Part shown: positions 44,901 to 53,744 of the stretch, one piece after another
Layout: each line of letters opens with the position of its first letter
Numbering within the stretch: the stretch's first letter is position 1
NCBI GenBank assembly: GCA_002493945.1
Contig: DLAL01000085.1
Span: 55,826 to 119,825 of the forward strand
DNA length: 64,000 nucleotides
Source of the DNA: Porphyromonadaceae bacterium UBA7048
GTDB taxonomy: Bacteria; Bacteroidota; Bacteroidia; Bacteroidales; Muribaculaceae
Direction: 5' to 3'
The notes under the pieces: model-generated
What the model saw: only the letters and a program-made list of their open reading frames with translations
Database searches by the model: none
What the model was told of the DNA's origin: nothing
Made by a program: the position numbers and the translations under genes

Positions 44901-46527
44901 CGTCGGCGGTATCGGAGGCCGCTACATGGTGGCCACACACACCGGCGGACACTCGTCATTCTCGGCAGACATCACCAATAAGGTAAAGGACGGCAAGGCC
45001 ACGATATACGTCAAGGTCATCGACAACACCGACGAACGCGCACAGCCCGTGGGCAAGCAGCGCCGCTACCCCAACGGCGGAGGCGACATCTTCTACACCG
45101 CCACCTCCGGCATATGGCAGACAGTATGGATGGAACCGGTCGACAAGTCGGCCGCCATCGCCGACATCCGCACCACCCCTGACGTGGACAACGCGACCAT
45201 GAAGTTCGACATCACCCTCGACGGCACGCCCAAAGGCGACCTGACGGTGACCGTCCTCGACGGCGGCAACGTCGTTGCCACCAAAACCGTACCGGCAGCC
45301 AAGAGCAACGAACTCAGCGTGAGCATAGCCGCACCCAAGCTGTGGTTCCCGGCTTCGCCCTTCCTCTACGACGTCGAAGTGACTCTTGCCAACGGCGAAG
45401 ACGTCCTCGACTCGGTCACCAGCTACGCAGCCATGCGCAAGATATCATACCGCAAGACCGACGACGGCTACTGGCGCCTCCAGCTCAACAATGAAGACCT
45501 CTTCCACTACGGACTGCTCGACCAGGGCTACTGGCCCGACGGCCTGATGACAGCACCCACCGACGAGGCTCTCGCATACGACATCGTCAAGACCCGCGAC
45601 TGGGGCTTCAACATGATACGCAAGCACATGAAGGTCGAACCCGCCCGCTGGTACTATCACTGCGACCGTCTGGGCGTCCTCGTATGGCAGGACATGCCGG
45701 CATCCTACCGCTCGGACGAAGGCTGGGTGACTGACCGCTGGCACGACGAGCACAACTGCTCGCAGGACCCCACTCTGGAGAAGAACTACAAGGAAGAGTG
45801 GAAGGAAATCATCGGACAGCTCTACTCGCATCCCTCCATCGTGGTGTGGACTCCCTTCAACGAATCATGGGGCCAGTTCAAGACCGCAGAAATCGTAGAC
45901 TACACCCTCTCGCTTGACAACACCCGTCTGGTGAACCCTGCCAGCGGCGGCAACCACTATAAGCTCGGCGAAGGCACATTCGTCGACCAGCACACCTACA
46001 ACCAGCCCATCAACGTCATCGAGGCCATCTGCGACCCCGCCCGTCCCTTCGCACTGGGCGAATACGGCGGCCTGGGACGCAACATGCCCGGCAACCGCTG
46101 GTTCGAGCGAAACTCGCAGACCTACAATACCTACACGAGCGAGATGGCCATGACCGACGCTTTCGTGCGCCTCGCCAACCAGCTCGTCGACCTGGCCAAC
46201 GGCTACGAGAACGACGGCAAGAAAATCAACTACTGCGCAGCCGTCTACACACAGACCACCGACGTCGAGACCGAAGTGAACGGTGTCATGACCTACGACC
46301 GCGAGGTAGTGAAGTTCAATGAGCCGCGTCTCTTCGACGCCGTCAGCCGCCTCGCCGGAGTCTACGGCACACCCTCGGGCGTGGAGAACATCGCCGTCGA
46401 AAACCCCGTGGCCAAAGGCGACACCCTCTACTTCACACCCTCGGGCATACAGCTGGCTCATCCGGCTCACGGCCTCAACATCGTAAAAGAAGCCGACGGC
46501 ACGGTATCGAAGGTATTCATCCGTTAA
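41998..46527 (+). CDS. fusion of glutaminase-like protein and GH2 glycosidase
   Basis: A secreted 1509-residue protein in one uninterrupted frame. Residues 1 to about 845 repeat the architecture of the protein at 31021-33582: DUF4964-like ('LRLPSVPLLVNDPFFSIWSNYD'), lectin-like insertion, DUF5127 ('FTAPLLIDDFDLLSTPINYVS'), DUF4965 and DUF1793 ('FSARSVIGGLWMKVL'). From about 855 a complete GH2 enzyme follows: sugar-binding domain ('WLNLNGLWDYAITDQNGS'), beta-sandwich and barrel with acid/base E1289 in PFNESWG and nucleophile E1355 in LGEYGGLG. The C-terminal tail is 'TLYFTPSGIQLAHPAHGLNIV'. It heads the GH76-GH92-GH125 cluster. GH2 specificity (beta-galactosidase, mannosidase or glucuronidase) is not resolved. 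Confidence 0.88.
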   Translation: MKQFGRFFAGLALAASVAVPALGQSAEDFTPYKKNDLRLPSVPLLVNDPFFSIWSNYDTLNGGPTRHWSEREKAINGLLRVDGVTYRFMGTPNQYYLDPIAALASEGTGWKGRVHHSRLTGTDWTQPSFDDSSWTVEDAAWGTPGEYPSVANEWKGENTDIYVRRSVSLTADDLKKELWLKYSHDDVFELYINGTKVVGTGETWVTGVEKSLKDSQSKLFKEGENIIAAHCHNTTGGAYIDFGIYANKGYGADTEQAKQNSVDVMATSSYYNFTCGPVDLDLVFTAPLLIDDFDLLSTPINYVSYQVKSNDGKKHDVQFYLATSAEMTVNENNQPTISETVTVDGIEYLKAGAEEQNILGRSGDMIAIDWGYLYIPAVNNGTVSVASCLDMESTFAETGKLAPSSKTPVRSNFRGAMPALAYMKDLGSTKEARSFMLIGYDEIYDMQYMHKNYKAYYARNGKTIFKAFKEFRDDYSSIMQRCRDLDKRIYDDGLAAGNVKYAEMLAGNYRLVMAAHKLFQDDSGKALYFSKENKSNGCVNTVDLTYPECPLYLVYNPELQKGMILSILDYALSDERKGKNCAAHDLGQYPLANGQVYGDSMPLEESANIIILANAICRITGDGEWLKPYRNVLKTWADYCYREGQNPGNQLCTDDFKGPSEQNTNLSIKAINAVAAYAELVPYIGGNSRDIERFRKYAADMALLWEADARDGDHYRMEFHRPGTWSQKYNLVWDRLWGYNNFPAEVAEREVAFYLTHQQRYGLPLDSRDLQTKLDWILWTACLADDTDTFLQFSDLAYKYIDETTSRIPLSDYFFSDNGRSCNFSARSVIGGLWMKVLKDKIQPKAPETFSWSPKGNHIKTRWAAQVDPDNVLAEYPRPLMQRADWLNLNGLWDYAITDQNGSPAAEDFSGEKILVPFAIESSLSGVMKPLEPGKALWYRREVSVPQNWDGSRIILNFGAVDYQASVYVGGIGGRYMVATHTGGHSSFSADITNKVKDGKATIYVKVIDNTDERAQPVGKQRRYPNGGGDIFYTATSGIWQTVWMEPVDKSAAIADIRTTPDVDNATMKFDITLDGTPKGDLTVTVLDGGNVVATKTVPAAKSNELSVSIAAPKLWFPASPFLYDVEVTLANGEDVLDSVTSYAAMRKISYRKTDDGYWRLQLNNEDLFHYGLLDQGYWPDGLMTAPTDEALAYDIVKTRDWGFNMIRKHMKVEPARWYYHCDRLGVLVWQDMPASYRSDEGWVTDRWHDEHNCSQDPTLEKNYKEEWKEIIGQLYSHPSIVVWTPFNESWGQFKTAEIVDYTLSLDNTRLVNPASGGNHYKLGEGTFVDQHTYNQPINVIEAICDPARPFALGEYGGLGRNMPGNRWFERNSQTYNTYTSEMAMTDAFVRLANQLVDLANGYENDGKKINYCAAVYTQTTDVETEVNGVMTYDREVVKFNEPRLFDAVSRLAGVYGTPSGVENIAVENPVAKGDTLYFTPSGIQLAHPAHGLNIVKEADGTVSKVFIR

Positions 46528-46538
46528 AAAAATCTGTG

Positions 46539-46546
46539 TATCTTTG
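46539..46546 (+). promoter_or_regulatory. -7 element before the second GH76 gene
   Basis: TATCTTTG, 33 bases before the ATG at 46580 and just after the fusion gene stop (46527). No good TTTG is seen upstream, so this may be a weak internal promoter. Confidence 0.55.
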
Positions 46547-46579
46547 CACCCGGGATCCAATCCGTCCCGACTCCGCACC

Positions 46580-47893
46580 ATGAAAGTAAACAGAACATTT
46601 ATCACATTCATCACCATCCTTATGGCTCTCTGCGCTTCGGCGCAGAGCCATAAGGATGCTTCTGTATCTCAGGCCGACGTATGGAAGGCATATGAGGCGT
46701 TCAACAAGGTCTATCTCGATACAGACAAGTACATCTACAAGAACACCGACCGCGACCGCGCGGCACTCTCGCGCTCCGAAGGCGCCGCCGCCATATGGTG
46801 CCAGCCCATGTATGTGGACATGGCCATCAACGCGCGCGACCTGGCTGACGCACAGGGCGACAAGAAGCGCCGCGAGCGCTACGACCGACTGCTCCGCAAC
46901 GTCATCGACGGCAACATAGCACACTACGCCGGATTCGACTTCGACGACGCCAACGAGAACACCGGATGGTTCATATACGACGACATCCAGTGGTGGACCA
47001 TCACGCTGGCACGCGCCTACAAGGCCACAGGCGCCCCCCGCCTGCTCGACCTCTCGGCACGAAGCTATGCCCGCGTGTGGTACGGCTCGCCCCGCGTAGG
47101 CGACACCGGCTCGTACGCCGACCCTGCCAAAGGTCTCAAGGGCGGCATGTTCTGGCAGTGGCAGCCCCTGCACGCGCCGCGCCGCAACGAAGCCGACCAC
47201 GGCAAGATGTCGTGCATCAACTTCCCCACCGTCGTGGCTGCCATGCTCCTCTACGACGCCATGCCCGACTCCGTGCAGCCCGACCCGGCTCCCGAGCGCT
47301 GGACCAACGGCTTCGGCAGCTTCGAGCGTCCCTCGCACGAGACCAAGGCGCGCTATCTGGAGATGGCCAAGGAAATCTACGACTGGGCCGAGGCCAACCT
47401 CGTGGACATGAACACCGGCCGCGTGTGGGACAGCAGCCACGGCGGACGTCCCGGCGGTCATCCGCTCATCTACAATCAGGGCACCTACATCGGTGCCTCC
47501 GCCCTGCTCTACCTCGCCACAGGCGAGCAGCGCTACCTCGACAGCGCCTGCCGCGCCGCCGACTTCTGCATCAACGACATGTCGGCCGAGCACGGCATGC
47601 TTCCCTGGGCCCGCAATCCGCGCAATCCCTACGACCAGGGCAGTCTCGAGCAGGGAGTCTATCCGGCCATATGGGCTGAATACATGAAGATACTCATCCG
47701 CGACTGCGGCATGACCAAGTACATGCCCTTCCTGGAGCACAACATCGCACAGGGCTGGGCAAACCGCGACCGCAAGCGCAACATCTGCGACGGCGAGTCG
47801 TGGAAAGCCACCGACAACTCGAACGTCATCGGCAGCTACGCCGCCTCCTCCGTGCCCGCCCTCATGCTCGTAACCTTCCAACTCAAAAACTAA
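46580..47893 (+). CDS. GH76 alpha-1,6-mannanase-like protein (GH92/GH125 cluster)
   Basis: A secreted 437-residue GH76 protein; signal peptide MKVNRTFITFITILMALCASA. The catalytic Asp pair is D134-D135 in GWFIYDDIQWWTITLARAY, with 'GGMFWQWQPLHAPRRNEADHG' (tryptophan-rich subsite loop) and 'LIYNQGTYIGASALLYLATG'. The start at 46580 is chosen because it opens the signal peptide; the track-length form from 46544 would begin inside the promoter. It ends six bases before the GH92 start, so the two are co-transcribed. Predicted substrate: alpha-1,6-linked mannan backbone. Confidence 0.9.
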   Translation: MKVNRTFITFITILMALCASAQSHKDASVSQADVWKAYEAFNKVYLDTDKYIYKNTDRDRAALSRSEGAAAIWCQPMYVDMAINARDLADAQGDKKRRERYDRLLRNVIDGNIAHYAGFDFDDANENTGWFIYDDIQWWTITLARAYKATGAPRLLDLSARSYARVWYGSPRVGDTGSYADPAKGLKGGMFWQWQPLHAPRRNEADHGKMSCINFPTVVAAMLLYDAMPDSVQPDPAPERWTNGFGSFERPSHETKARYLEMAKEIYDWAEANLVDMNTGRVWDSSHGGRPGGHPLIYNQGTYIGASALLYLATGEQRYLDSACRAADFCINDMSAEHGMLPWARNPRNPYDQGSLEQGVYPAIWAEYMKILIRDCGMTKYMPFLEHNIAQGWANRDRKRNICDGESWKATDNSNVIGSYAASSVPALMLVTFQLKN

Positions 47894-47899
47894 CCGATA

Positions 47900-50176
47900 A
47901 TGAAACTATTCCGCTACATAGCCCCCGTTCTCGCCCTGGCAGCGTCGGCTCTGACGGCCACGGCTCAGACTCCGGTCGACTACGTCAACACCCTGATGGG
48001 CTCGCAGTCGAAGCACTCGCTCTCGAACGGCAACACCTACCCGGCCATAGCCATGCCCTGGGGCATGAACTTCTGGACGCCCCAGACCGGCAAGATGGGC
48101 GACGGATGGGCATACACCTACGACGCCGACAAAATCCGCGGCTTCAAGCAGACCCATCAGCCCAGCCCGTGGATGAACGACTACGCGCAGTTCGCCATCA
48201 TGCCCGTGACGGGCACTGCCGTATTCGACGAAGACCGCCGTGCCAGCTGGTTCTCGCACAAGGCTGAGAAAGCCACGCCCTACTACTACCGCACATATCT
48301 GGCAGACTTCGACATCGTCACAGAAATCGTCCCCACCGACCGTGCTGCCCTCTTCCGCTTCACCTTCCCCGAGGCTGACAGCTCATTCGTCGTAGTCGAC
48401 CCCTTCGATGCCGGCTCGCACGTGCGCATCATCCCCGAAGAGCGCAAAATCGTAGGCTACACCACCAAGAACTCCGGCGGTGTGCCCGACAACTTCCGCA
48501 ACTACTTCGTCATCACATTCGACCGTCCCTTCACCTACACGGCAGCCGTCGAGGACGGCACCATCCGCAAGGGCTCGCTTGAAGCCACGGCCAACCACGC
48601 CGGCGGCATCATAGGATTCAGCACGCGCCGCGGCGACGTGGTGCATGCCCGTGTGGCATCGTCCTTCATCAGCCCCGAACAGGCCGAACTGAACCTCGGC
48701 GAACTCGGCAACGACTCTTTCGAGTCGCTCAAGGCCAAGGGCCGCGACCGCTGGAACGAGGTGCTCGGACGCATCGAGGTGAAGGACGACAATCTCGACG
48801 GACTCCGCACATTCTACTCCTGCCTCTACCGCTCGGTGCTCTTCCCCCGTGCCTTCCACGAGATAAGCGCCGACGGCAAGGTGATGCACTACAGCCCCTA
48901 CAACGGCAAGGTGCTCCCCGGCTACATGTACACCGACACGGGCTTCTGGGACACGTTCCGCAGCCTCTTCCCCCTGGTCAACCTGCTCTACCCCTCCGAG
49001 GCAGTCAAGATGCAGGAAGGCCTCGTGAACGCCTATAACGAAAGCGGCTTCCTCCCCGAGTGGGCCAGCCCCGGCCACCGCGACTGCATGATCGGCAACA
49101 ACTCGGCATCGGTCGTGGCCGACGCATGGATCAAGGGTCTGCGCGGCTATGACGCCGAAAAACTCTGGGAAGCCGTCACACACGGCGCCAACGACTGGCT
49201 GCCGCGCTCGGCAAGCGGCCGCCGCGGCCACGAGTATTACAACAAGCTCGGCTACGTGCCCTACAACGTCGGCATCAAGGAGAACGCCGCACGCACGCTC
49301 GAATACGCCTACAACGACTGGTGCATCTACAGCTTCGGCAAGGCTCTGGGCAAATCCAAGAAAGAACTCGAGCCCTACGCAAAGCGCGCCATGAACTATG
49401 CCAACGTATTCGACCCGTCGACCAACCTCATGCGGGGCCGCAACGAGGACGGCACCTTCCAGGCTCCCTTCAGTCCCCTCAAGTGGGGCGACGCCTTCAC
49501 CGAAGGCAACTCCTGGCACTACACATGGTCGGTATTCCATGACCCCGCCGGCCTGATTAAACTCATGGGCGGCCGCGACACCTTCAACGCCATGCTCGAC
49601 TCCGTCATGAACGTACCGCCACACTTCGACGAGAGCTACTACGGCGGCGTCATCCACGAGATACGCGAGATGCAGATCGTGAACATGGGCAACTACGCTC
49701 ACGGCAACCAGCCCATCCAGCACATGCTCTACCTCTACAACTACTCCGGCCAGCCCTGGAAGACGCAGGGCAACGTGCGCCGCGTGATGGACGCCCTCTA
49801 CCTCCCCACCCCCGACGGTTACTGCGGCGACGAGGACAACGGCCAGACTTCAGCCTGGTACGTATTCTCGGCCATGGGATTCTACCCCGTATGCCCGGCC
49901 ACCGACCAGTACATCCTCGGCTCGCCTTACTTCAAGGAGATGAATGTCAAGCTCGAGAACGGCAAGACCCTCACCATCGCAGCTCCCGACAACAGCTCCG
50001 ACACCCCCTACGTGGCAGCCATGAGCGTCAACGGCAAGAAGCATGACCGCAACTACCTGACCCACAAGCAGCTCACCGACGGCGGACGCATCGACTACCG
50101 CATGTCGGCCACGCCCGACACTTCGCGCGGAACGAAGGAAGCAGCCTTCCCCTACTCCTTCTCCACTGCCAAGTAA
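47900..50176 (+). CDS. GH92 alpha-mannosidase
   Basis: A secreted 758-residue enzyme, signal peptide MKLFRYIAPVLALAASALTA. GH92 enzymes are calcium-dependent exo-alpha-mannosidases that remove mannose with inversion. Typical signatures: 'PVDYVNTLMGSQSKHSLSNG', 'GFKQTHQPSPWMNDYAQF', 'YRSVLFPRAF', 'DTGFWDTFRSLFPLVNLL', HEIREM (E587 region, the catalytic acid motif) and 'YCGDEDNGQTSAWYVFSAMG' with the base Asp. It follows GH76 by six bases and ends before a strong hairpin. Confidence 0.95.
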   Translation: MKLFRYIAPVLALAASALTATAQTPVDYVNTLMGSQSKHSLSNGNTYPAIAMPWGMNFWTPQTGKMGDGWAYTYDADKIRGFKQTHQPSPWMNDYAQFAIMPVTGTAVFDEDRRASWFSHKAEKATPYYYRTYLADFDIVTEIVPTDRAALFRFTFPEADSSFVVVDPFDAGSHVRIIPEERKIVGYTTKNSGGVPDNFRNYFVITFDRPFTYTAAVEDGTIRKGSLEATANHAGGIIGFSTRRGDVVHARVASSFISPEQAELNLGELGNDSFESLKAKGRDRWNEVLGRIEVKDDNLDGLRTFYSCLYRSVLFPRAFHEISADGKVMHYSPYNGKVLPGYMYTDTGFWDTFRSLFPLVNLLYPSEAVKMQEGLVNAYNESGFLPEWASPGHRDCMIGNNSASVVADAWIKGLRGYDAEKLWEAVTHGANDWLPRSASGRRGHEYYNKLGYVPYNVGIKENAARTLEYAYNDWCIYSFGKALGKSKKELEPYAKRAMNYANVFDPSTNLMRGRNEDGTFQAPFSPLKWGDAFTEGNSWHYTWSVFHDPAGLIKLMGGRDTFNAMLDSVMNVPPHFDESYYGGVIHEIREMQIVNMGNYAHGNQPIQHMLYLYNYSGQPWKTQGNVRRVMDALYLPTPDGYCGDEDNGQTSAWYVFSAMGFYPVCPATDQYILGSPYFKEMNVKLENGKTLTIAAPDNSSDTPYVAAMSVNGKKHDRNYLTHKQLTDGGRIDYRMSATPDTSRGTKEAAFPYSFSTAK

Positions 50177-50198
50177 CGGTAAATGACACAATTGTAAT

Positions 50199-50240
50199 GC
50201 TTAGCGACAATCGCCCCCTCGGGGCGATTTGTCGCTAAGC
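50199..50240 (+). terminator. long perfect-stem hairpin after GH92
   Basis: GCTTAGCGACAA-TCGCCCC pairs with GGGGCGA-TTTGTCGCTAAGC over a CTC loop, with one bulged base. It follows the GH92 stop (50176). The T-run after it is modest (GCGTTTTCC). It separates GH92 from the GH125 promoter. Confidence 0.75.
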
Positions 50241-50288
50241 CGTACCGACTTGTGCGTTTTCCGTACCTTTTCCATCACTTATTCTGTC

Positions 50289-50296
50289 TACCTTTG
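50289..50296 (+). promoter_or_regulatory. -7 element of the GH125 gene
   Basis: TACCTTTG, 30 bases before the ATG at 50327. TTTTCC at about 50266 stands where the -33 element should be. GH125 therefore has its own transcript. Confidence 0.6.
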
Positions 50297-50326
50297 CGTA
50301 GCAAAACGTCAAAAAAGTAAACCTTA

Positions 50327-51766
50327 ATGAACAATCTGATGAAATACAGTGCTCTGGCAGCCCTCGCACTGGCCTTCATGCTCCCGGCTCAGGCCGAGGC
50401 CAAGGAGTGTCCGGCCGATGCCATCACTTCCGTATGCAGGCGTCCGGCCGAGAAGCAGCGTCTCTTCAAGTCGAAAGCCGTGGAGAAAGAAATCAAGCGT
50501 GTGTCCAAGATGCTGAAGAACAAAAAGCTCGCATGGATGTTCACCAACTGCTTCCCCAACACCCTCGACACCACCGTGCACTTCCGCCGCAGCGACGACG
50601 GCACGCCCGACACATTCGTCTACACGGGCGACATCCACGCCATGTGGCTCCGCGACTCGGGCGCTCAGGTATGGCCCTACGTACAGCTGGCCAACGACGA
50701 CAAGGAGCTCCGCGAGATGCTCGCCGGCGTGATACTCCGCCAGTTCAAGTGCATCAACATCGACCCCTATGCCAACGCCTTCAACGACGGCGCCACCGGC
50801 GGCGAGTGGATGACCGACCTCACCGACATGAAGCCCGAGCTCCACGAGCGCAAGTGGGAGATCGACTCGCTCTGCTATCCCATCCGCCTGGCCTACCAGT
50901 ACTGGCTCGTCACGGGCGACGCATCGATATTCGGCGACGAATGGCTGCAGGCCGTCACCAAAGTGCTCGCCACATTCAAGACCCAGCAGCGCAAGGACGG
51001 CGTGGGCTCATACAAGTTCCAGCGCAAGACCGAGCGCGCCCTCGACACCATGACCAACGACGGTCTGGGCAACCCCGTCAAGCCCGTCGGACTGATTGCG
51101 TCGGCATTCCGTCCATCGGACGACGCCACGACATTCCAGTTCCTGGTGCCGTCGAACTTCTTCGCCGTGAGCAGCCTCCGTCAGGCCGCCGAAATCCTTG
51201 AGAAAGTCAACGACAAGGCCGACACCGCACGCGAGTGCACACAGCTCGCCGCCGAAGTAGAGCAGGCACTGAAGGACTACGCCGTGGTGGATCATCCCAA
51301 GTACGGCAAAATCTACGCCTTCGAGGTTGACGGCTTCGGCAACGCCCTCCTGATGGACGATGCCAACGTGCCCAGCCTTCTGGCCATGCCCTATCTGGGC
51401 AACGTCGACGTCAACGACCCCATCTATCAGAACACGCGCCGCTTCGTATGGAGCGAGGACAATCCCTACTTCTTCCGCGGCGAAGCCGGCGAAGGCATCG
51501 GCGGCCCCCACATCGGCTACGACATGGTGTGGCCCATGAGCATCATGATGAAGGCCTTCACGTCGACCGACGACGCCGAAATCAAGCAGTGCATCGAAAG
51601 CCTCATGGCCACCGACGCCGACACGGGCTTCATGCACGAATCGTTCCACAAGGACAATCCCTCGAAGTACACCCGCGACTGGTTCGCCTGGCAGAACACC
51701 CTCTTCGGCGAACTCATCCTCAAGCTCGTCAACGAAGGCAAGCTGGACCTCCTGAACAGCATTTGA
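50327..51766 (+). CDS. GH125 exo-alpha-1,6-mannosidase
   Basis: A secreted 479-residue enzyme of the GH125 (old DUF1237) family: 'MLPAQAEAKECP' signal end, 'FTNCFPNTLDTTVHF', 'YTGDIHAMWLRDSGAQVWPY' with the acidic active-site residue, 'INIDPYANAFNDGATGGEW', 'KWEIDSLCYPIRLAYQYW', 'FAFRPSDDATTFQFLVPSNFFA'-type region and 'MHESFHKDNPSKYTRDWFAWQNTLFGELI'. GH125 removes alpha-1,6-linked mannose with inversion. An alternative ATG at 50339 (MKYSALAAL) would also give a good signal peptide. Together with GH76 and GH92 it completes alpha-mannan breakdown. Confidence 0.94.
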   Translation: MNNLMKYSALAALALAFMLPAQAEAKECPADAITSVCRRPAEKQRLFKSKAVEKEIKRVSKMLKNKKLAWMFTNCFPNTLDTTVHFRRSDDGTPDTFVYTGDIHAMWLRDSGAQVWPYVQLANDDKELREMLAGVILRQFKCINIDPYANAFNDGATGGEWMTDLTDMKPELHERKWEIDSLCYPIRLAYQYWLVTGDASIFGDEWLQAVTKVLATFKTQQRKDGVGSYKFQRKTERALDTMTNDGLGNPVKPVGLIASAFRPSDDATTFQFLVPSNFFAVSSLRQAAEILEKVNDKADTARECTQLAAEVEQALKDYAVVDHPKYGKIYAFEVDGFGNALLMDDANVPSLLAMPYLGNVDVNDPIYQNTRRFVWSEDNPYFFRGEAGEGIGGPHIGYDMVWPMSIMMKAFTSTDDAEIKQCIESLMATDADTGFMHESFHKDNPSKYTRDWFAWQNTLFGELILKLVNEGKLDLLNSI

Positions 51767-51786
51767 TACCTTTACTTAGATAGTGA

Positions 51787-51820
51787 CATCCCCCCGTGCC
51801 GACCCCGGTCCGGGGGGATG
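51787..51820 (+). terminator. intrinsic terminator after GH125
   Basis: CATCCCCCCG (51787-51796) pairs with CGGGGGGATG (51811-51820), followed by TTTCTTATTCG. It lies between the convergent GH125 and LytTR genes. Confidence 0.85.
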
Positions 51821-51856
51821 TTTCTTATTCGTTATGCCGACGGACCGCCTCGCCTC

Positions 51857-52591
51857 CTACATTCCGCCGAGCACTTCGAAGAAGCGGTGGCGGTAGCTGT
51901 CGCTGACAGGGATGCAGCGGCCGGCGAGGATGATGTTGTTGCGCTCCACCAGGCGCACCTTGTCCATATTGACGATGAAGGAGCGGTGGACGCGCACGAA
52001 TCCGGGCTGCGGAAGCGACTCCTCGAGCGACTTCATGCTCATCAGCGTCATCACAGGGCGGGTGTCGGGACCGCCGTCGAGGTATATCTTCACATAGTCC
52101 TTCAGGCCCTCGACATAGACGATGTCGGCCACGGGGATGCGCAGCAGGCGATACTCGCTCTTCACCAGGATATACTTCGAGGAGTCGGCGGCAGGAGCCG
52201 GTGCCGTGGTGTCGGCAGGGCGCGGCCCGGCGGAGCTGAGGGCACGCGTGGCGGCCTCGAGGAACTCGTCATAGCTGACGGGCTTGAGCAGATAGTCGAG
52301 GGCATTGACGCGGAATCCCTCCACGGCATGGTCGGCATAGGCCGTGGTGAACACCACCCTGACGCCCTGCGGCACAAGGCGCGCCAGCTGCATGCCCGAC
52401 AGACGGGGCATGTGTATGTCAAGGAATATCAGGTCGACCGATGCGTCGGAGCGGCTCACCTCGGCCAGGGCCGCCTCGGCGCTGTGCACCTCGGCTACGA
52501 GTTCGAGAAACGGCGTCCGCTCCACGTAGGTGCTTATGAGTTTGGCGGCAAGCGGCTCGTCGTCCACCACCAGGCAGCGCAGGACATTCAT
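51857..52591 (-). CDS. LytTR-family response regulator
   Basis: A 244-residue cytoplasmic transcription regulator. The receiver domain has acidic D10-D11 in CLVVDDEPLAAK, phospho-acceptor D58 in LIFLDIHMPRLSG, 'VVFTTAYADHAVEGF' and the Lys in YLLKPVSYDEF. The LytTR DNA-binding domain is at about 140-240 ('ILVKSEYRLLRIPVADIVYVEG', 'MSMKSLEESLPQPGFVRVHRSFIVN'). Its start overlaps the kinase stop by 4 bases (ATGA), so kinase and regulator are co-translated. The targets are unknown; the neighbouring surface-structure genes are candidates. Confidence 0.93.
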   Translation of the reverse strand: MNVLRCLVVDDEPLAAKLISTYVERTPFLELVAEVHSAEAALAEVSRSDASVDLIFLDIHMPRLSGMQLARLVPQGVRVVFTTAYADHAVEGFRVNALDYLLKPVSYDEFLEAATRALSSAGPRPADTTAPAPAADSSKYILVKSEYRLLRIPVADIVYVEGLKDYVKIYLDGGPDTRPVMTLMSMKSLEESLPQPGFVRVHRSFIVNMDKVRLVERNNIILAGRCIPVSDSYRHRFFEVLGGM

Positions 52592-53727
52592 ATCGTGTCG
52601 GTTTTATCTGATTGGCAAGGAATATCGGGAAGGACGTCGGCATCGCCTGCGCCGAGAGGTATCTGCAGGCAGGCGCGGTATATGTCGCCCCTGACGGAAA
52701 TCTTCAGCGAGGCTTTTCCGCCATAGATGAGCTGGAGACGGCGCCGCAGGTTGGCCAGTCCGATGCCTCCCGACGTACGCTCGGCAGTATCGGTGCGCGG
52801 CACGAAGGAGTTGACCGTGCGGCAGACGACGGTCCGCGAGCCGGCATCCACCTTCAGCGACACCGACACGGGAGTATTGTCGGGAGCCGACGTGCCGTAT
52901 TTGAAGGCATTCTCCACCAGGGGGATGAAAAGCAGAGGGGGAATCTCGGTGTCGGCATATCCGTCAAGGTCGATGTCGACCTCCACAGGACGGTCGGCCA
53001 GCCGCAGCCGCATGAGCGACACATAGTCGCTGATAAAGTCGGCCTCACGCCGCAGGCTCACGCTGCGCACATCCTCGTATAGCATGTATCTGAGCAGGGC
53101 CGAGAGCCTGTGCACGGCCTTCTTGGCGTCGTCGGGACTGATGTCGACCAGCGCGTAGATGGTGTTGAGCGTATTGAAGAGGAAGTGGGGGTTCAGCTGG
53201 CTCTTGAGACCGGCCAGCTCTGTGGCGCGCTGTGCGTCGGCAAGACTCCGGTTGCGCTCCTCGATGTCCTTCCACTTCGCCGACAGCCTCAGCGCCACGG
53301 CCAGACCTATGGTGAGGATAAGCATCACGGCGTCGCGGAAGACGAAGGACGTGAACTTGAGCATGTCGGCCCACTCCGACGACGGACGCCGGTGAGGCCG
53401 CCCGGGAGTGGCGAAGAACTTCGACACGAAGTACGACACCACCAGTCCGACCACTATGATGAGCAGATTGAGCAGGATGAAGTAGAGTATGCGCCGGCGC
53501 CCGTTGGGGCGGCCGAGGGTGCGGTCCACTATCAGGAAGTAGTTGAGATAGAAGGCCGCGATGTAGATGAGGGTCTTCACATAGAAGCCGGGATAGAACA
53601 CGAATCCGGCACGGTGCGGCCGTGCTATGGCGAGCATCACCTCCGGAAGGACGAAGAGGATGATCAGGCACAGCAGATGCGCCAGGGGCACGAGCCACTG
53701 CCGCGAATGAGACTGGGAGGATTCCAT
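52588..53727 (-). CDS. LytS/YehU-type sensor histidine kinase
   Basis: A 379-residue membrane kinase of the Bacteroidetes LytS type: four hydrophobic segments in the first 130 residues (HSRQWLVPLAHLLCLIILF...), the His_kinase box 'LKSQLNPHFLFNTLNTIYALV' with the phospho-His, and a C-terminal ATPase domain ('PLVENAFKYGTSAPDNTPV', 'GGIGLANLRRRLQLIYGGKASL'). The promoter at 53745-53776 rules out the far-upstream 53865 start; 53727 is preferred, with 53736 the alternative. It overlaps the LytTR gene by 4 bases. Confidence 0.9.
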   Translation of the reverse strand: MESSQSHSRQWLVPLAHLLCLIILFVLPEVMLAIARPHRAGFVFYPGFYVKTLIYIAAFYLNYFLIVDRTLGRPNGRRRILYFILLNLLIIVVGLVVSYFVSKFFATPGRPHRRPSSEWADMLKFTSFVFRDAVMLILTIGLAVALRLSAKWKDIEERNRSLADAQRATELAGLKSQLNPHFLFNTLNTIYALVDISPDDAKKAVHRLSALLRYMLYEDVRSVSLRREADFISDYVSLMRLRLADRPVEVDIDLDGYADTEIPPLLFIPLVENAFKYGTSAPDNTPVSVSLKVDAGSRTVVCRTVNSFVPRTDTAERTSGGIGLANLRRRLQLIYGGKASLKISVRGDIYRACLQIPLGAGDADVLPDIPCQSDKTDTI

Positions 53728-53744
53728 TGCTTTCATACCGGAAG

